Below are positions 52,501 to 63,893 of a DNA stretch of 64,000 nucleotides, piece by piece. Location: NCBI RefSeq assembly GCF_017654505.1, contig NC_054552.1, positions 34,482,097 through 34,546,096 of the forward strand. The letters run 5' to 3'. The DNA is from Polyodon spathula. Taxonomy: Eukaryota; Chordata; Actinopteri; Acipenseriformes; Polyodontidae. Below the pieces are notes generated by a model, which ran no database searches, had not been told where the DNA came from, and was given only the letters and a program-made list of their open reading frames with translations. The position numbers were made by a program, and so were the translations under genes. The stretch's first letter is position 1. Every line of letters begins with the position of its first letter.

Positions 52501-53596
52501 ACTGTGAGCCTGTGCTAGCAGTGTGCAATGACTTCTCTGTTATACTGTGAGCCTGTGCTAGCAGTGTGCAATGACTTCTCTGTTATACTGTGAGCCTGTG
52601 CTAGCAATGTGCAATGACTTCTCTGTTATACTGTGAACCTGTGCTAGCAGTGTGCAATGACTTCTCTGTTATACTGTGAGCCTGTGCTAGCAGTGTGCAA
52701 TGACTTCTCTGTTATACTGTGAGCCTGTGCTAGCAGTGTGCAATGACTTCTCTGTTATACTGTGAGCCTGTGCTAGCAGTGTGCAATGACTTCTCTGTTA
52801 TACTGTGAGCCTGTGCTAGCAGTGTGCAATGACTTCTCTGTTATACTGTGAGCCTGTGCTAGCAGTGTGCAATGACTTCTCTGTTATACTGTGAGCCTGT
52901 GCTAGCAGTGTGCAATGACTTCTCTGTTATACTGTGAGCCTGTGCTAGCAGTGTGCAATGACTTCTCTGTTATACTGCGAGCCTGTGCTAGCATGACTTC
53001 TCTGTTATACTGCGAGCCTGTGCTAGCAGTGTGCAACGACTTCTCTGTTATACTGCGAGCCTGTGCTAGCAGTGTGCAATGACTTCTCTGTTATACTGCG
53101 AGCCTGTGCTAGCAGTGTGCAATGACTTCTCTGTTATACTGCGAGCCTGTGCTAGCAGTGTGCAACGACTTCTCTGTTATACTGCGAGCCTGTGCTAGCA
53201 GTGTGCAATGACTTCTCTGTTATACTGCGAGCCTGTGCTAGCAGTGTGCAATGACTTCTCTGTTATACTGCGAACCTGTGCTAGCAGTGTGCAATGACTT
53301 CTCTGTTATACTGCGAGCCTGTGCTAGCAGTGTGCAATGACTTCTCTGTTATACTGCGAGCCTGTGCTAGCAGTGTGCAATGACTTCTCTGTTATACTGC
53401 GAGCCTGTGCTAGCAGTGTGCAATGACTTCTCTGTTATACTGCGAGCCTGTGCTAGCAGTGTGCAATGACTTCTCTGTTATACTGGGAGCCTGTGCTAGC
53501 AGTGTGCAATGACTTCTCTGTTATACTGTGAGCCTGTGCTAGCAGTGTGCAATGACTTCTCTGTTATACTGTGAATAACTTCTCTGTTATACTGTG
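52501..53596. repeat. 43-bp minisatellite, about 25 copies
   Basis: The unit CTGTGAGCCTGTGCTAGCAG followed by TGTGCAATGACTTCTCTGTT and ATA repeats about 25 times. The first 11 units carry CTGTGA, the next 12 or so (from 52975) carry CTGCGA, one has CTGGGA (53483), and the last return to CTGTGA. A truncated unit lacking about 8 bp (GCTAGCATGACTTC) lies near 52975-53009 at the block boundary. Because 43 is not a multiple of three, no long frame crosses it. Confidence 0.97.
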
Positions 53597-56500
53597 CTTC
53601 CATTCTCACTAAAGTGTTTTTTCTGAAAAACATATTGGTATAGAGTATGCCTTCACTAGTTTAACAGATGCATTTTAAAAGAAGCTTTTCAACTCTCGTG
53701 AGGATCTCATTACTCGGCTGACCCAAGGAGAAGCATGGCAGGGAGGTGGGACTGTCCTCGACAATAATTCCTAGCGCTAATTAGGTGCAGTTTCATTGGT
53801 GGGAGCCACAGCCACACATTGCCAGCTCGAATCTGAGTCACATTGCTGGGATTTGCAGACCCCACAGTGATAGTACTGGGTCCAAGTTATACAGAACTTC
53901 CAAAAAAATATATATATATAAAGTTGGCAAGAAAGCTTAATACCATAGACCAAGGTCCACACCAGATTGAAGAGCTGGACCAGTAAAATGTGTGAAACCT
54001 CCTTCTTTACAAACTATTCGCAGACTGGCAAACAGCGCTTCATCATCCTGGCTTGGGCTAAAGTTGCCAAGGACTGGAGGCATAAGCAGCAGCCTTATTA
54101 AAACCTTATTTACAGCTCCTGAAAGGCTACGCACCTGTGAAAAGAGAGAAGCATGTTTTTGTGCTGTTCGCACTAGCTAGTTTGACGCCTGCTTCGGGGC
54201 TACACATCAGAGATACGACTGCTAAAAACAGGTTGCAGGGGTCCTCGCACGCAGCCTGCCCGTGGTGCTGCCTGAAGGGTACCATGGAAACAAGCAGTGT
54301 GACAGGCTCAAGGGGACCTGCCACCGCTGCAGGCACTTCCATTTTGACAGGCAGATGAAGACATCACCACCACCCACACCAAGCAAAACAAAAACATTAC
54401 CTAACTGATATATTAACTGATTTGTGGCTGAAAATGCAAGTTGAATGTTGGGTGCTTTGCTTTTCCTGAATCTGTTCAAACTCCTCCGTGATGGTTAGCT
54501 GGGTTTTGTAGAAGGTTTAGGCCTGTCTGTTATTCAAATGTAATCTTGTATAATCTGCTACTGCATGCACGCAAGTTCATGTTGAATATTTAGCACATGT
54601 TCATGTCTAACCCCTATGAAGAGTAATTCAAGCAGGACATTATCTTAAAGTGACCGTGCAAAGAGTCAGATTTACTGAGCTTTTTATCCAGCTGCTGTTT
54701 CATTCTAGTAACTGCGTTAAAAAGGCATCTATTTTATAATAATTGTCAGTATTATCAGTACTAATAATCAAACTATAAACCGCAATAAAATATTATATGC
54801 ATGTGCACAATACTGAAAGGGCACCCGTCCAAAGTTGATAGGCAGGTGAGATATTTAAAACTTAAAATGTTTTGAAACAAATCTTTGTTAAATGTTAAAG
54901 CAACTTGAATTGCGGGCAGATCATAGCAAGCCACACACTGAGACCAGTCCTGCTTGTGGACCTGTTAATGAGAATACAACTATAACACAATGTCTGTTAT
55001 CCAGTTCATAAAGTATCGCTGAAGACTTGGTAGGTATCATGGCTCTAAGTTTCTTGCGTGTGTTTTCTGCCTAAACTTAGAACTTGTATTAGCTAAAATG
55101 CATCACAGAGTACCAGGAAGCTACTGCAGTACATGTCTAATATACATGCACCCATCACTAAAAAAAAGTTTGGTAGAGACCAGTGGAAAATTGAAAAGAT
55201 TGTTAAAACAATGAGAGCTTCCTATGAGTTCCTGTATTTATTATGATTCCTGCAGAGATTGAAAGAAACAAGTGATTGGCGTCTCTTGTGAGTCGTGTCA
55301 TTATGCATTTTCTTTCTTCCGAAAAATATGACAACATATTCAGTAACTTTTGTCTGTGCCATCGTTTCATTTATTTTTGATTGAGCTCCATCCCCCTTAC
55401 CATCCTTGTGGAGAGTTTTACGCTTGTTAACGAGGAGTGATTAACAGTTTCCTAGGAGCGGTAACATGTACCTAATTGGTTCCACCCAGCTCCGAGACAC
55501 TTGTTTTGTTGTTGTTGTTGTTATCCTGCTGCACTCACAGTGTGATGGAGCAGTGAAAGCGTTAAGGATTCGGCTTTTGTGTGGGATTTACCTAGTCAGA
55601 AGCGCGGGGTCACATCCAATACCCCTCACTTTGAAACGGACCCCTGGCAGCTGCTCCTCGGAGAGCCCAGTGATGTCTCTATCAACTTGTCAAAGGAATA
55701 GCCCGGGGCGGTGCTCGGGCCCCCTTGAGCCAATCAAACTTTTACAAAGCTTTAACTGGTGCTCCTTCCCTGGTTTACAACTGCGCAGGAAGGAGGGGGG
55801 AGACAATTGAGATGCACAAAGCAGGCCCTGCAAAGTTAGCAAGGACTGACAGGCTTGACATCTCAAAGCAGATGCACCGCAGTGCTGTTCTGTGGGGGGG
55901 GGTGGGGGGTGTCCAGGAATGACTCCGTTCGAGGTGTTGTAATTCTCACTTTGATTACCATGTGATTTCTCATTGTTTATTACCATGACAGTTACTGAGA
56001 AATGCTGTTGTAAACCCAATTTCAAACCAGTCAAATGGAGCCCTACAGTAGTCCCTTGACAGAGGGCTTAGGCGTGGCTGTGCTGTAAAATCCAGCCTTG
56101 AGTTATCCCGTTGGGCTTGAGGTCAATCAAAAAAGAAATGCCCATCTCCTGGATATCTATAGCAAACACAATCTGAATGGCAGTTTTCAGAATTACAGCA
56201 CAGCATATCCGACCGTATGAAATGCTGACTTCCGCGACAGTTAAACACGTCTGTTACGCATCTCTGATTGTTTCACTTTGGCCCGTTCCAACCCTTGGAC
56301 CCAACCCGTTTTTCAGAGAACACAAAAATGATACCATATCAAGAATACATATCTGAAAAGTGTTTTAAAACAAGTAGCCTTCCATTTGGATGTACTGTAT
56401 TGTTTTGTTGGTACAGTACTATATTTTCAACAGAAGTATTTTAATTCAGAAGGATATGATAATGACAACATCACTTGCTAAAAAAGATGACAGGTGGATT

Positions 56501-58954
56501 GTAATACAGTACATTATTTTAAATCTGATAGAAATATGTAAAATTCCCCGTTAACAGCCCAACAGCAAAATTAAATCAAAATGTTACCCATGCATAGAAC
56601 TTCATACAACGTAAAAGGTATTGCAATTTAGCAAAAGATTAAATAAAACTTTTAAAAAACTATGCAGTTTCCAGAATTAAAACAGTATTCAAACTCAGTA
56701 TTCAAAATTTGCAGATTATAGTGCTCGATAAGGCCCTAATGTCACAGTTCACTTGCAAATGAAAATGCACAAAAACAACTAAAGATCACAGATTTAAAAA
56801 AACTTCACAGTCTATAAAACTGTTTCATGACTATTACATTACTGTAGCTTGTCTCTTCACTTTGTTTTGGCTGCATTTTTGTCTTGTGAAAATGGAGGAA
56901 GCGCTTTGTAACTGCACAGGGTCTTGCTGTTTACCGCAAAAAAAATAAAAATAAAACAAAAACACAAAACAACAACAAAAAAACAGTAAATTCTAAAGTA
57001 AAATACAACAAAGATACAATTAAAGATCAAGATAAAATATAAAGAAATTGCCACTGTCATGCATATTCATGAGCAGTCAGGACTGGGTGTGGTTTGGTAG
57101 CGGGTGGATTTCTTGTCTGTATCTGTTAATTAATAGCAGCTGCTTCAAGCTGATTTGGCAGAGAAAAAAATGCAGGCTGCGACGGATATTCAAATCTATT
57201 GCAACATTGAAGAGATGGGCTTTGTATCAGAAAACTGGTGACGGAGTCGGAAATCTTGCATGACGGGTAAGTGCATTAATTGGTTCCATATATGTAATGA
57301 GGACTGATTTTATTCTTAATACAAGGGTGGTAAAACACAACTGACGTGTATCTGGGTAATGGATATCCCAGTGCTGACTGTAAGTGTTTTCAGTGTGCAT
57401 TATACTCAAGACACAGTAAGCACTTTTAGTGATTGCAGACCCAGTTGTGTAGTCAGTGCGGGTCAGGCAGAGGAGCACAGAATGACGGAGTAGGTATATT
57501 GGTAGGTACTTTTCTGGCTATCTCTGCACAGCTAATTGCATCCAGTCTCCAAACTTGTGACTGTTCCCTAATGTGAAAACAGCAGGCTATTTTAAGTGGA
57601 ATTGCTGCCTCATTCATTATACACATATTTTCCCAGGCGGGTTTTGACTTTAAAGGAATCTCGGCTGCCTCTGTTTTCTGGGGTTATTTTAAAGTTGTGT
57701 GCCAGCGCGGTTCTTGAACGGACGTCAGTAGCAGTTTCAGATAGGCACATCGAGCAATCAGCCCCCCTCAATCTTGCCAAGACGTGAAATGTATACTTCT
57801 GCGAGCTCCACAGAATAACACCACGCCCGGGCTCTGAAAGGGTTCACAGAAATAGTGTAAGCTGTTTTTAATAACATGCCTACAATGCAAAATATGAGGA
57901 TAAGGGAGAGGGGAGCACTGTTGCTGAATTAAAGATACGCTGTTGAAAACATATTTCCTGTGGTGAAAAATTGCAGATTGTATATTGAAATAGCTATCTG
58001 TTATTGTTTATTAATATAGAATTAATATTAGGGGTTGGTGGTCAGTGGGTTTTGTTGCACATCAGTTCATCAAAACAAAGCATTTAAAAAAGGATCCCGA
58101 TAAGCAAGACTTACATTTATATTATATCTATTGCATTTGGTTCTCATTCCCCAATAAAGAATAACTGTAGTATTTAAACAGCAGAATGCATGTACATATA
58201 TAACCCAGGTGATTTTAGTGTTTAAGCGTGCAGATAAATAAGATGTTATGACCACTCGTGACCCAGAGGTCACTACATTGTTGTGTTAATTAAAAACCTC
58301 TGGTGTTGAGAATGAACCTCCTTTTACAGAGCCATTAGGCGTTGGAGATTTTAATGGAAATTGAAAGTACCAAGTACTAAGAATTGAGAGCCCCCTGTGC
58401 TCCATCACCAAGCTCTCATTGGGAGGAAGCCATTGTGAGCCAGACTACAAAGCACAGCCACAGAAACGGGCTGATCACAACGCGCCTTTGATGTATTCAG
58501 AAAACAAGCTATAGTGGTGGCAGGGCTATCTCTGGAGCAGAGAGCCTTTAAGTAAAGAGGAAATATATGCATCGTGTGTGTGTGTGTGTGTGTGTTGTTG
58601 CTTTGAGAGTGCACAGCTTCAGATGTGGTTTTTATCTATGTATTTCTATGTTGCATTTCCCTGTCTATTTGACCGTGATTGTAATCATTCCAGTGCTTCT
58701 GGGTTCTATTGCTCCAATACTGAGCTCTTCACATGTTTCTCTCAATCTGCCTTCAGCTTCACTGCAGAATCCAAAGTGCTGGAACTGAGACTTCCTCACG
58801 AGTCACATCATGGGCTCGGCCAGCTCCTCCTACTCACTGTCTATAGGAATGTAGAGTAGGAGGGGCTCGCAGAGTTGAAAGGTCACAGGGTTGCTGCTCA
58901 AAGACAGACGAGCCGTTCTTTATGGGGATTTAAAACAGTAATTAACGTTTAAAT
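53597..58954. other. Non-coding sequence 3' of MCTP2
   Basis: No exon recognised. The segment 55.44-56.0 kb is GC-richer with a CCAATCA motif (55729-55735) and a CpG-containing GGGGCGG (55705), which might be regulatory. The rest is AT-rich and unremarkable. Confidence 0.5.
58573..58595. repeat. (GT)n microsatellite
   Basis: About 11 GT units, just left of the presumed end of the MCTP2 transcript. Confidence 0.9.
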
Positions 58955-59365
58955 CAAATCCCATTTCTTTTATTATTATTTATTTTTAATCTTATTTACA
59001 ATAAAATAGGCATTTGTATAAACATGATTTTAGATACAGCTTTGTAAAAACAAACCAAAAAAAAAACACACAATACCGGATTTTAATACATTTACAGCCC
59101 TGGAATAATACATATTCTCAAAAAAGTAGTACGCACCAGAATTCTCTTTACAATGGACTGGAATTAGTGTGCATAATACCGCTGTTCGGCGCTACAACCA
59201 AACAGCCCACCCTTACAGAAAATGAGTGCAGACGAAACACAATGAAATAGGCTTGCTGATTTAGACATTTCAATCGCAGATCTGCACACATTCACACAAT
59301 TCTTCATACTACCTATTGAAGAGGGAGACAAAATCCCACATCAGAAACAGACATCTGCCAGAACT

Positions 59366-59368
<3 letters not shown>

Positions 59369-59439
<71 letters not shown>
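59369..59439. repeat. (AT)n microsatellite
   Basis: About 70 bp of near-perfect AT dinucleotides with one interruption near 59419. It lies within the presumed MCTP2 3' UTR. Confidence 0.95.
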
Positions 59440-59590
59440 GCAATGACGGAATAAAAAATACAATCACAATGTTACAGCAATAGAGAATACAGAGATGAGT
59501 TCATTTGCCACAAGCAACATGAAAAGAAACACCAACACAAATATAGAAGCTACTTTCCAAACATGTGCACCACACCAAAATCCCAACTTA

Positions 59591-59705
59591 AACATCGCTC
59601 AACATCATTCATCATCACACATGGCTCAGCTTCGCTCAACATCATTCAACATCACACATGACTCGGCATCGCACACCATCACACGACTCAACATCGCTCA
59701 ACATG
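59591..59705. repeat. Degenerate 37-bp tandem repeat in the presumed 3' UTR
   Basis: About three imperfect copies of a CGCTCAACATCATTC-type unit. Copies start at 59596, 59633 and 59670 (37-bp spacing), with a shorter final copy at 59695. It lies inside the presumed MCTP2 3' UTR. Confidence 0.7.
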
Positions 59706-60112
59706 CTCCCAGCAAATGCAAAAACTTGAACTACTTTTATTTTATATACACACAGAGTCTTCATTTTGTTTGGTCAAAGGTAGACAAGAAATGGAAAGTA
59801 GCTTTGAAGGACCCAAGCATAATTTTAGAGAGATGAGGTGCACGGAAGTGTTTACATTAGTGATGTGTGTGTATATATATATATATATGTACACTTAGGA
59901 TAAAAAGTAGTGCCTATAAATGTAAAGTAACAGCATCTTTTTTCAGAGCCTAGTTAACAGCTAGACATATCGCAACAGTAAGTGAGAGGAGACAGGTATC
60001 CTGCTCTGTGGTCAAGCAGACAGCCAGACGGATCAGCTGCTGCGCTGTGCATTGCACTGTATGAAATTTCAAACTTTAATTCATCCAGGGACATGTCTGC
60101 GGTGTGCACACA

Positions 60113-60153
60113 GGCAGCCAGACAGGCAGGCAGGCAGACAGACAGGCAGACAG
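60113..60153. repeat. (CAGG/CAGA)n tetranucleotide tract
   Basis: Imperfect cagg/caga tetranucleotide run, within the presumed MCTP2 3' UTR. Confidence 0.85.
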
Positions 60154-60389
60154 CTCGAATCCCAAAGTCAACCACTCTCTCCAATAAGGCAGGATTAGAA
60201 TAGCATGCCGCACTGCTCAGTATATTGCATTATTAGATACTGAAAGTGTTTCAAGCACCCCGGGCCATTCAGCAGGATCGTGCCACAGAGGTGACGAGAG
60301 CAGAGCTAGTGCGAGCAGCAAGACAGCAGGCAGCAGCAGGAGGGCCAGAGGCGGGAGCTGCAGCTTCACTAGGTGGATGTTCTGGCATT

Positions 60390-60479
60390 TCAAGGATAGC
60401 CCAACCTTCCATCTACGCACCTTTTCTTCCGAAGCGGGCTGTGGCTGGTGGATGGGGGTTTTAATTCGGCGTGCTGCAC
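60390..60479 (-). CDS. MCTP2: MCTP2 final coding exon with stop codon
   Basis: After the acceptor gtttttacag the minus strand reads VQHAELKPPSTSHSPLRKKR, then CVDGRLGYP and TGA. VQ-x-AELK followed by SHSPLRKKR matches the basic C terminus I recall for MCTP2 and differs from the SHSPYKRKK type of MCTP1, so this exon is the best evidence for the paralogue. The phase (0) agrees with the 62354-62451 exon, 1,874 bp upstream in the gene. The nine residues after the basic RKKR cluster do not match the short tail I remember for mammalian MCTP2. Inside the exon, AAAAG/GTGCGT resembles a splice donor, so an alternative end that splices out before CVDGRLGYP is possible. The terminal extension is therefore less certain than the rest. 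Confidence 0.88.
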   Translation of the reverse strand: MQHAELKPPSTSHSPLRKKRCVDGRLGYP

Positions 60480-62353
60480 CTGTAAAAACAAACAGCCATT
60501 CCGTTGGAGGCAGGAAATCGGAGCTCGCTGGAGCGCACGCTAATGGCTCCCCAAGGAGGCGCGGCGCAGGAAAGCAGAGGACGGTTCAGAAGTAATGAAT
60601 CATTTTCCTAACACAGGAGCAGAGGGGATTAATCACTGAGAGGAAGGATTTGAGAAGTCCAGGGTCCCTGTTTCTCCTCCTGCCTCTCCAGCAAAACTAA
60701 AATATTAAAAGCAGATTTCAGCAGTTAAAGAAACAGGCTGGAAGGCAGTTTAGAACAGGTTTTACACAAACCTTTGCATACCCTAAATCAGAGCCTTGGC
60801 AGACACCCTGCTTGCAAAGTCTTTGTTTCTTAAGTATAATGTCTTTTGGCATTAAGACCTCAGGTGTCCACACTATATACTTGAGTTCCCCTCCTACCTA
60901 CTCTCAGTGACTCCCCTCTGCCATCTACTGATTCATGATCAATTTCTTTTTTTATCGTAGAAAAACTGACCTGGAACAGCAAACCCTGCACCTTGCTCCT
61001 CGGGTGTGTCCAAACTCACTCTATAGGAAGCGATGTTTGAAGCAGATATGTATGATCATACATGTGCTGAGGGTTGGTTGTTTGTTTGTGTTTTGGGTGC
61101 TTGACTTAGGTCACGTATAACAGTCAGCACAGACCCAAGGTAGGGGGCAGAGAAAGGATTAATTGCCAGAAGTTTCTGTTTTAATAAGTAGAAACTAAGA
61201 ATGAATTCTTCAAGAGTATGAGTCACTTTAAATACAAAGAGGCAATGCACTGGCTTAAAAATGCACCCAGTCTGAAAGTCTACCTCAGTACTTCAGGCAG
61301 ACAGAACTCTGCTAATGCCAGTTTACTAGTTTTATTTGGTACACAGGAAATGCAGTCGTATGCATACAAATACACACAGAGTCCTGTATAGCAGTAGCAG
61401 CCAGCCCCACTCAGCTGAAAGAGGTACAGTGAGTTCCTTAGAGAATGGCAATGGAAGCTTGGCAAAGAGTGGTGCCAGACTACGTCAAGGGGCATTGAAG
61501 CAAGGGCAGAGGGTTAGACTTTATTTTGAGACCAGACTGTTTGTGACACAGCCTGTATTCTTTCTGCTTGGAGCTGAAGGAGCACCTCATTGATAGCAAG
61601 CCACTTCCTGCTCTTCGCACAGCACTGCACCAGTGAAAACAGACAAAATGCGCTGAGAGCTCTTCATAATTACAAAAGGAAAGATTTTCTGCACTGGCAG
61701 TATTCTCATGGCATGTGATGTAACTGCAAATGACATCTCAGCCGTCGCTGACACACACTCGCATATGGTGCACAGCGGCACTGCTGTAGCTCACAAGTTC
61801 ATGTATTGACTTTTCCAACCCGATGTGACAGGGCCCTGCATGAGGGTTCGGCTGATAGAGTCTAGGAAGGACCAGCCAGAGCGTCGGCGGCTACAGATCG
61901 CTTTCAAATGACGAGATTCAATTTGCACAATGATGAGGGGTGCCAAATTAGACCTTAGTTATGGTTCACCTTGCTTCAGAGGGAAAACGCGTTGGTTTAG
62001 AAGCTTTGATTGACCATGTTCCTCCACTGCTTGTCTCAACTGGGAGCCTCTGCTCAGGATTGACTGGCCACTACTGTAGAGTAGGTCGGGATTAGGGTGC
62101 ACTGGCCAGTGGCGACGGTCCCTCACCTTTCAGGTATAATGAATTAAAATACTTGCAAAAAGAGAGTCTGTCTGAATGCAATGAGCTGTATAAAGTGCAT
62201 CCCTGCATGTTCTTTTGATGCTGTTTTACATTGCTAAAGTATTAAAAAATAAAAACACTGGAAGGCAGAGACAGACCAATCAGTTTTCTTGCCTAGTTTT
62301 CAAAGCACAACCAGATCCTGACAAGCTCCTCTCCGTCTCAATCAGACACTTAC

Positions 62354-62451
62354 CTTCTGTATGTCCGAAGGCACTCTGGAGAGGAAATCTAGGATTTCGT
62401 TATTGTCGATGGCGTAGTGATTCCGTAACTTCTTGGTAAATTTATTTATTC
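62354..62451 (-). CDS. MCTP2: MCTP2 coding exon, cytosolic tail (penultimate exon)
   Basis: This 98-bp minus-strand exon has acceptor ttattttaaag and donor gtaagt. It supplies two bases to finish the glycine codon carried over from the previous exon, then 32 codons. The peptide starts [20 protein letters not shown] and continues [12 protein letters not shown]. The pattern [29 protein letters not shown] is the hallmark membrane-proximal tail of the MCTP family. A lysine follows the VPSDIQ motif, as I recall for MCTP2, whereas I recall valine in MCTP1. The exon ends in phase 0, which matches the next exon. It lies 1,068 bp downstream of the preceding exon. Nothing is broken; the reading frame is intact. 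Confidence 0.95.
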
Positions 62452-63519
62452 CTTTAAAATAAAAAAGGGGCTCATTAGAAAAATTCCCCAAAGGTTAAAG
62501 TTCATAAGCTCTCTCCTGACACTCACAGCAAACCAAAGCCAGAACACAACTGAAGTATTTGAAACAGAAAACCTGGCTAAAACACTGACACATCTGCCCA
62601 CAGATCATCATACTGCTAGTTAGTATCTGTCTGTTGAAAAAAAAAAAACATCTGGCCTGCTGTTGCTAAGATAAACAGTGTGACAGTGAATAAGCAGACA
62701 GGCAAACTAAACTGGTCCATTACTGCGTTACTGAGATTCGCTGTAGTCTTCATTAAAACTGTTAGAATGACAGCGCTAAGCAAAGCAACAACAACAACAG
62801 AACAGAAGCTCCTCAGATGTATCTTCATCCAATCGGGACGTCTCTGAGCTGTTAAAACAGTTTCCCATCCCGATCGCAGCCCAGCAGTTTCACTGTGAAA
62901 TCCAACAGCCCGGTGAGACAGGCTCTTGCTCGATTTGTCCGAAGGCATGTTGAGTCCTGCACAGTTTCACACAGTTTAGGCAACATTTCTGAGAAAGTAG
63001 ATGTGCACTCACTCCCCAGACACTTCTTGACCGAGCAACAAAATCTAATTTTGCCCTTTATTATTATTATTATTATAAAAAGAAAAATTGCATTATTATT
63101 TTCTCAAAGAAATAGCATTATTATTTTGAGAACCAATTATGCAAGTGTTTCTGACACTATGGGCAGAAATAATCTGCTGGTTTTCCCCACTCGTACTTTG
63201 TTTTCTACTGTTATGTTTTCAATGCCCACAGGGCTGGCTATACAGTGTGAAAGCTCTGTCCTGAGTTGAGAGTTAACTGGAAATATAGGAATGGCTTTGC
63301 TCGGTTTGTTTGATATTATTTGCCTATTGATGTGGTTATTGATTCTGCTCTGCACAGGAGACAGCCTCAGCACAGTTCCTAAGAGCTGCATTGTAGAACC
63401 CTGAATGGAATTGTAGAACCTTACATACCCCTGAACTGCAATGTCCCAAAGCAGCAGACTAGAATGTGTCTACCAAGCCGGGTCTCCCCTCCCAAAGTAA
63501 AAGAAAGCAGTCCACTTAC

Positions 63520-63629
63520 CCCACAACAAAACAATGTACCGAAGAGGGATGAAATACAATAAAACCATGGCAACAAGAAGAACCAGGCAAGCAAGACTGG
63601 ACAGGAAAGGGACAGTCCAGTTGAAAGTG
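63520..63629 (-). CDS. MCTP2: MCTP2 coding exon, last transmembrane segment (third from the end)
   Basis: MCTP2 is an ER-associated membrane protein with several Ca2+-binding C2 domains followed by two C-terminal membrane segments. Read on the minus strand, this 110-bp exon follows a good acceptor (tttcctttgcag) and ends at a donor (gtaagt). It encodes [20 protein letters not shown] and then [15 protein letters not shown], a hydrophobic segment ending in the IPLRYIVL motif typical of the MCTP family just before the tail. One base completes a codon at the start and one base (G) is left over at the end, which joins exactly in frame with the next exon to give WG-INKF. The C2 domains and the first membrane segment lie beyond the right edge of the window. 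The paralogue MCTP1 is very similar here; the MCTP2 call rests mainly on the two downstream exons. Confidence 0.92.
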
Positions 63630-63783
63630 CTGCAAAGGAAATAGACAACTATTCAGGGTGTATTTATCAACACAGTGACAGAGTCAGCTGGAGGGCACAG
63701 GTAGTGCACAGTACATGGGAACCGAATCCAGTGTTATGGTCCATGGTCATTGTACTGTTGTTTAGTTTAACTGTGACTGTCAG

Positions 63784-63893
63784 TGGCAGAGGTGGGATTT
63801 GAACCGGTGACTGTCAGTGGCAGGGGGAGGATTTGAATCGGTGACCTTCTGGTTACGAGCCCTGGATGTTAACCACTGGACCATACTGCCTCC
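63784..63893 (-). mobile_element. tRNA-derived SINE with duplicated box B
   Basis: On the minus strand the element starts GGAGGCAGTATGG and carries a pol III box A-like TGGTCCAGTGG (plus 63873-63883) and a box B-like GGTCACCGATTCAAATCC (plus 63829-63846). A CTCGTAA loop lies between them, suggesting a tRNA-Thr-like head. A 35-37 bp segment including box B is tandemly duplicated, so a second box B lies at 63794-63811. It sits in an MCTP2 intron, in the same orientation as the gene. It cannot be a functional tRNA gene because the acceptor stem is not closed. Confidence 0.7.

Larger units (their letters stand above)
58955..60389 (-). other. MCTP2: Probable MCTP2 3' untranslated region
   Basis: The stretch following the MCTP2 stop codon on the minus strand contains no further coding exon that I recognise. 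Minus-strand AATAAA signals occur at 59736-59741, 58979-58984 and 58968-58973. The last pair lies in an AT-rich terminal stretch and is a plausible distal poly(A) site, giving a 3' UTR of about 1.4 kb. The interval includes a (CAGA/CAGG)n tract, a degenerate 37-bp tandem repeat and a long (AT)n run. The right boundary is fixed by the stop codon; the left boundary is inferred only from poly(A) signals. Confidence 0.4.

Noticed and set aside
60246..60595. Plus-strand frames across the MCTP2 last exon
   Set aside because: They are antisense shadows of the MCTP2 exon and its surroundings.
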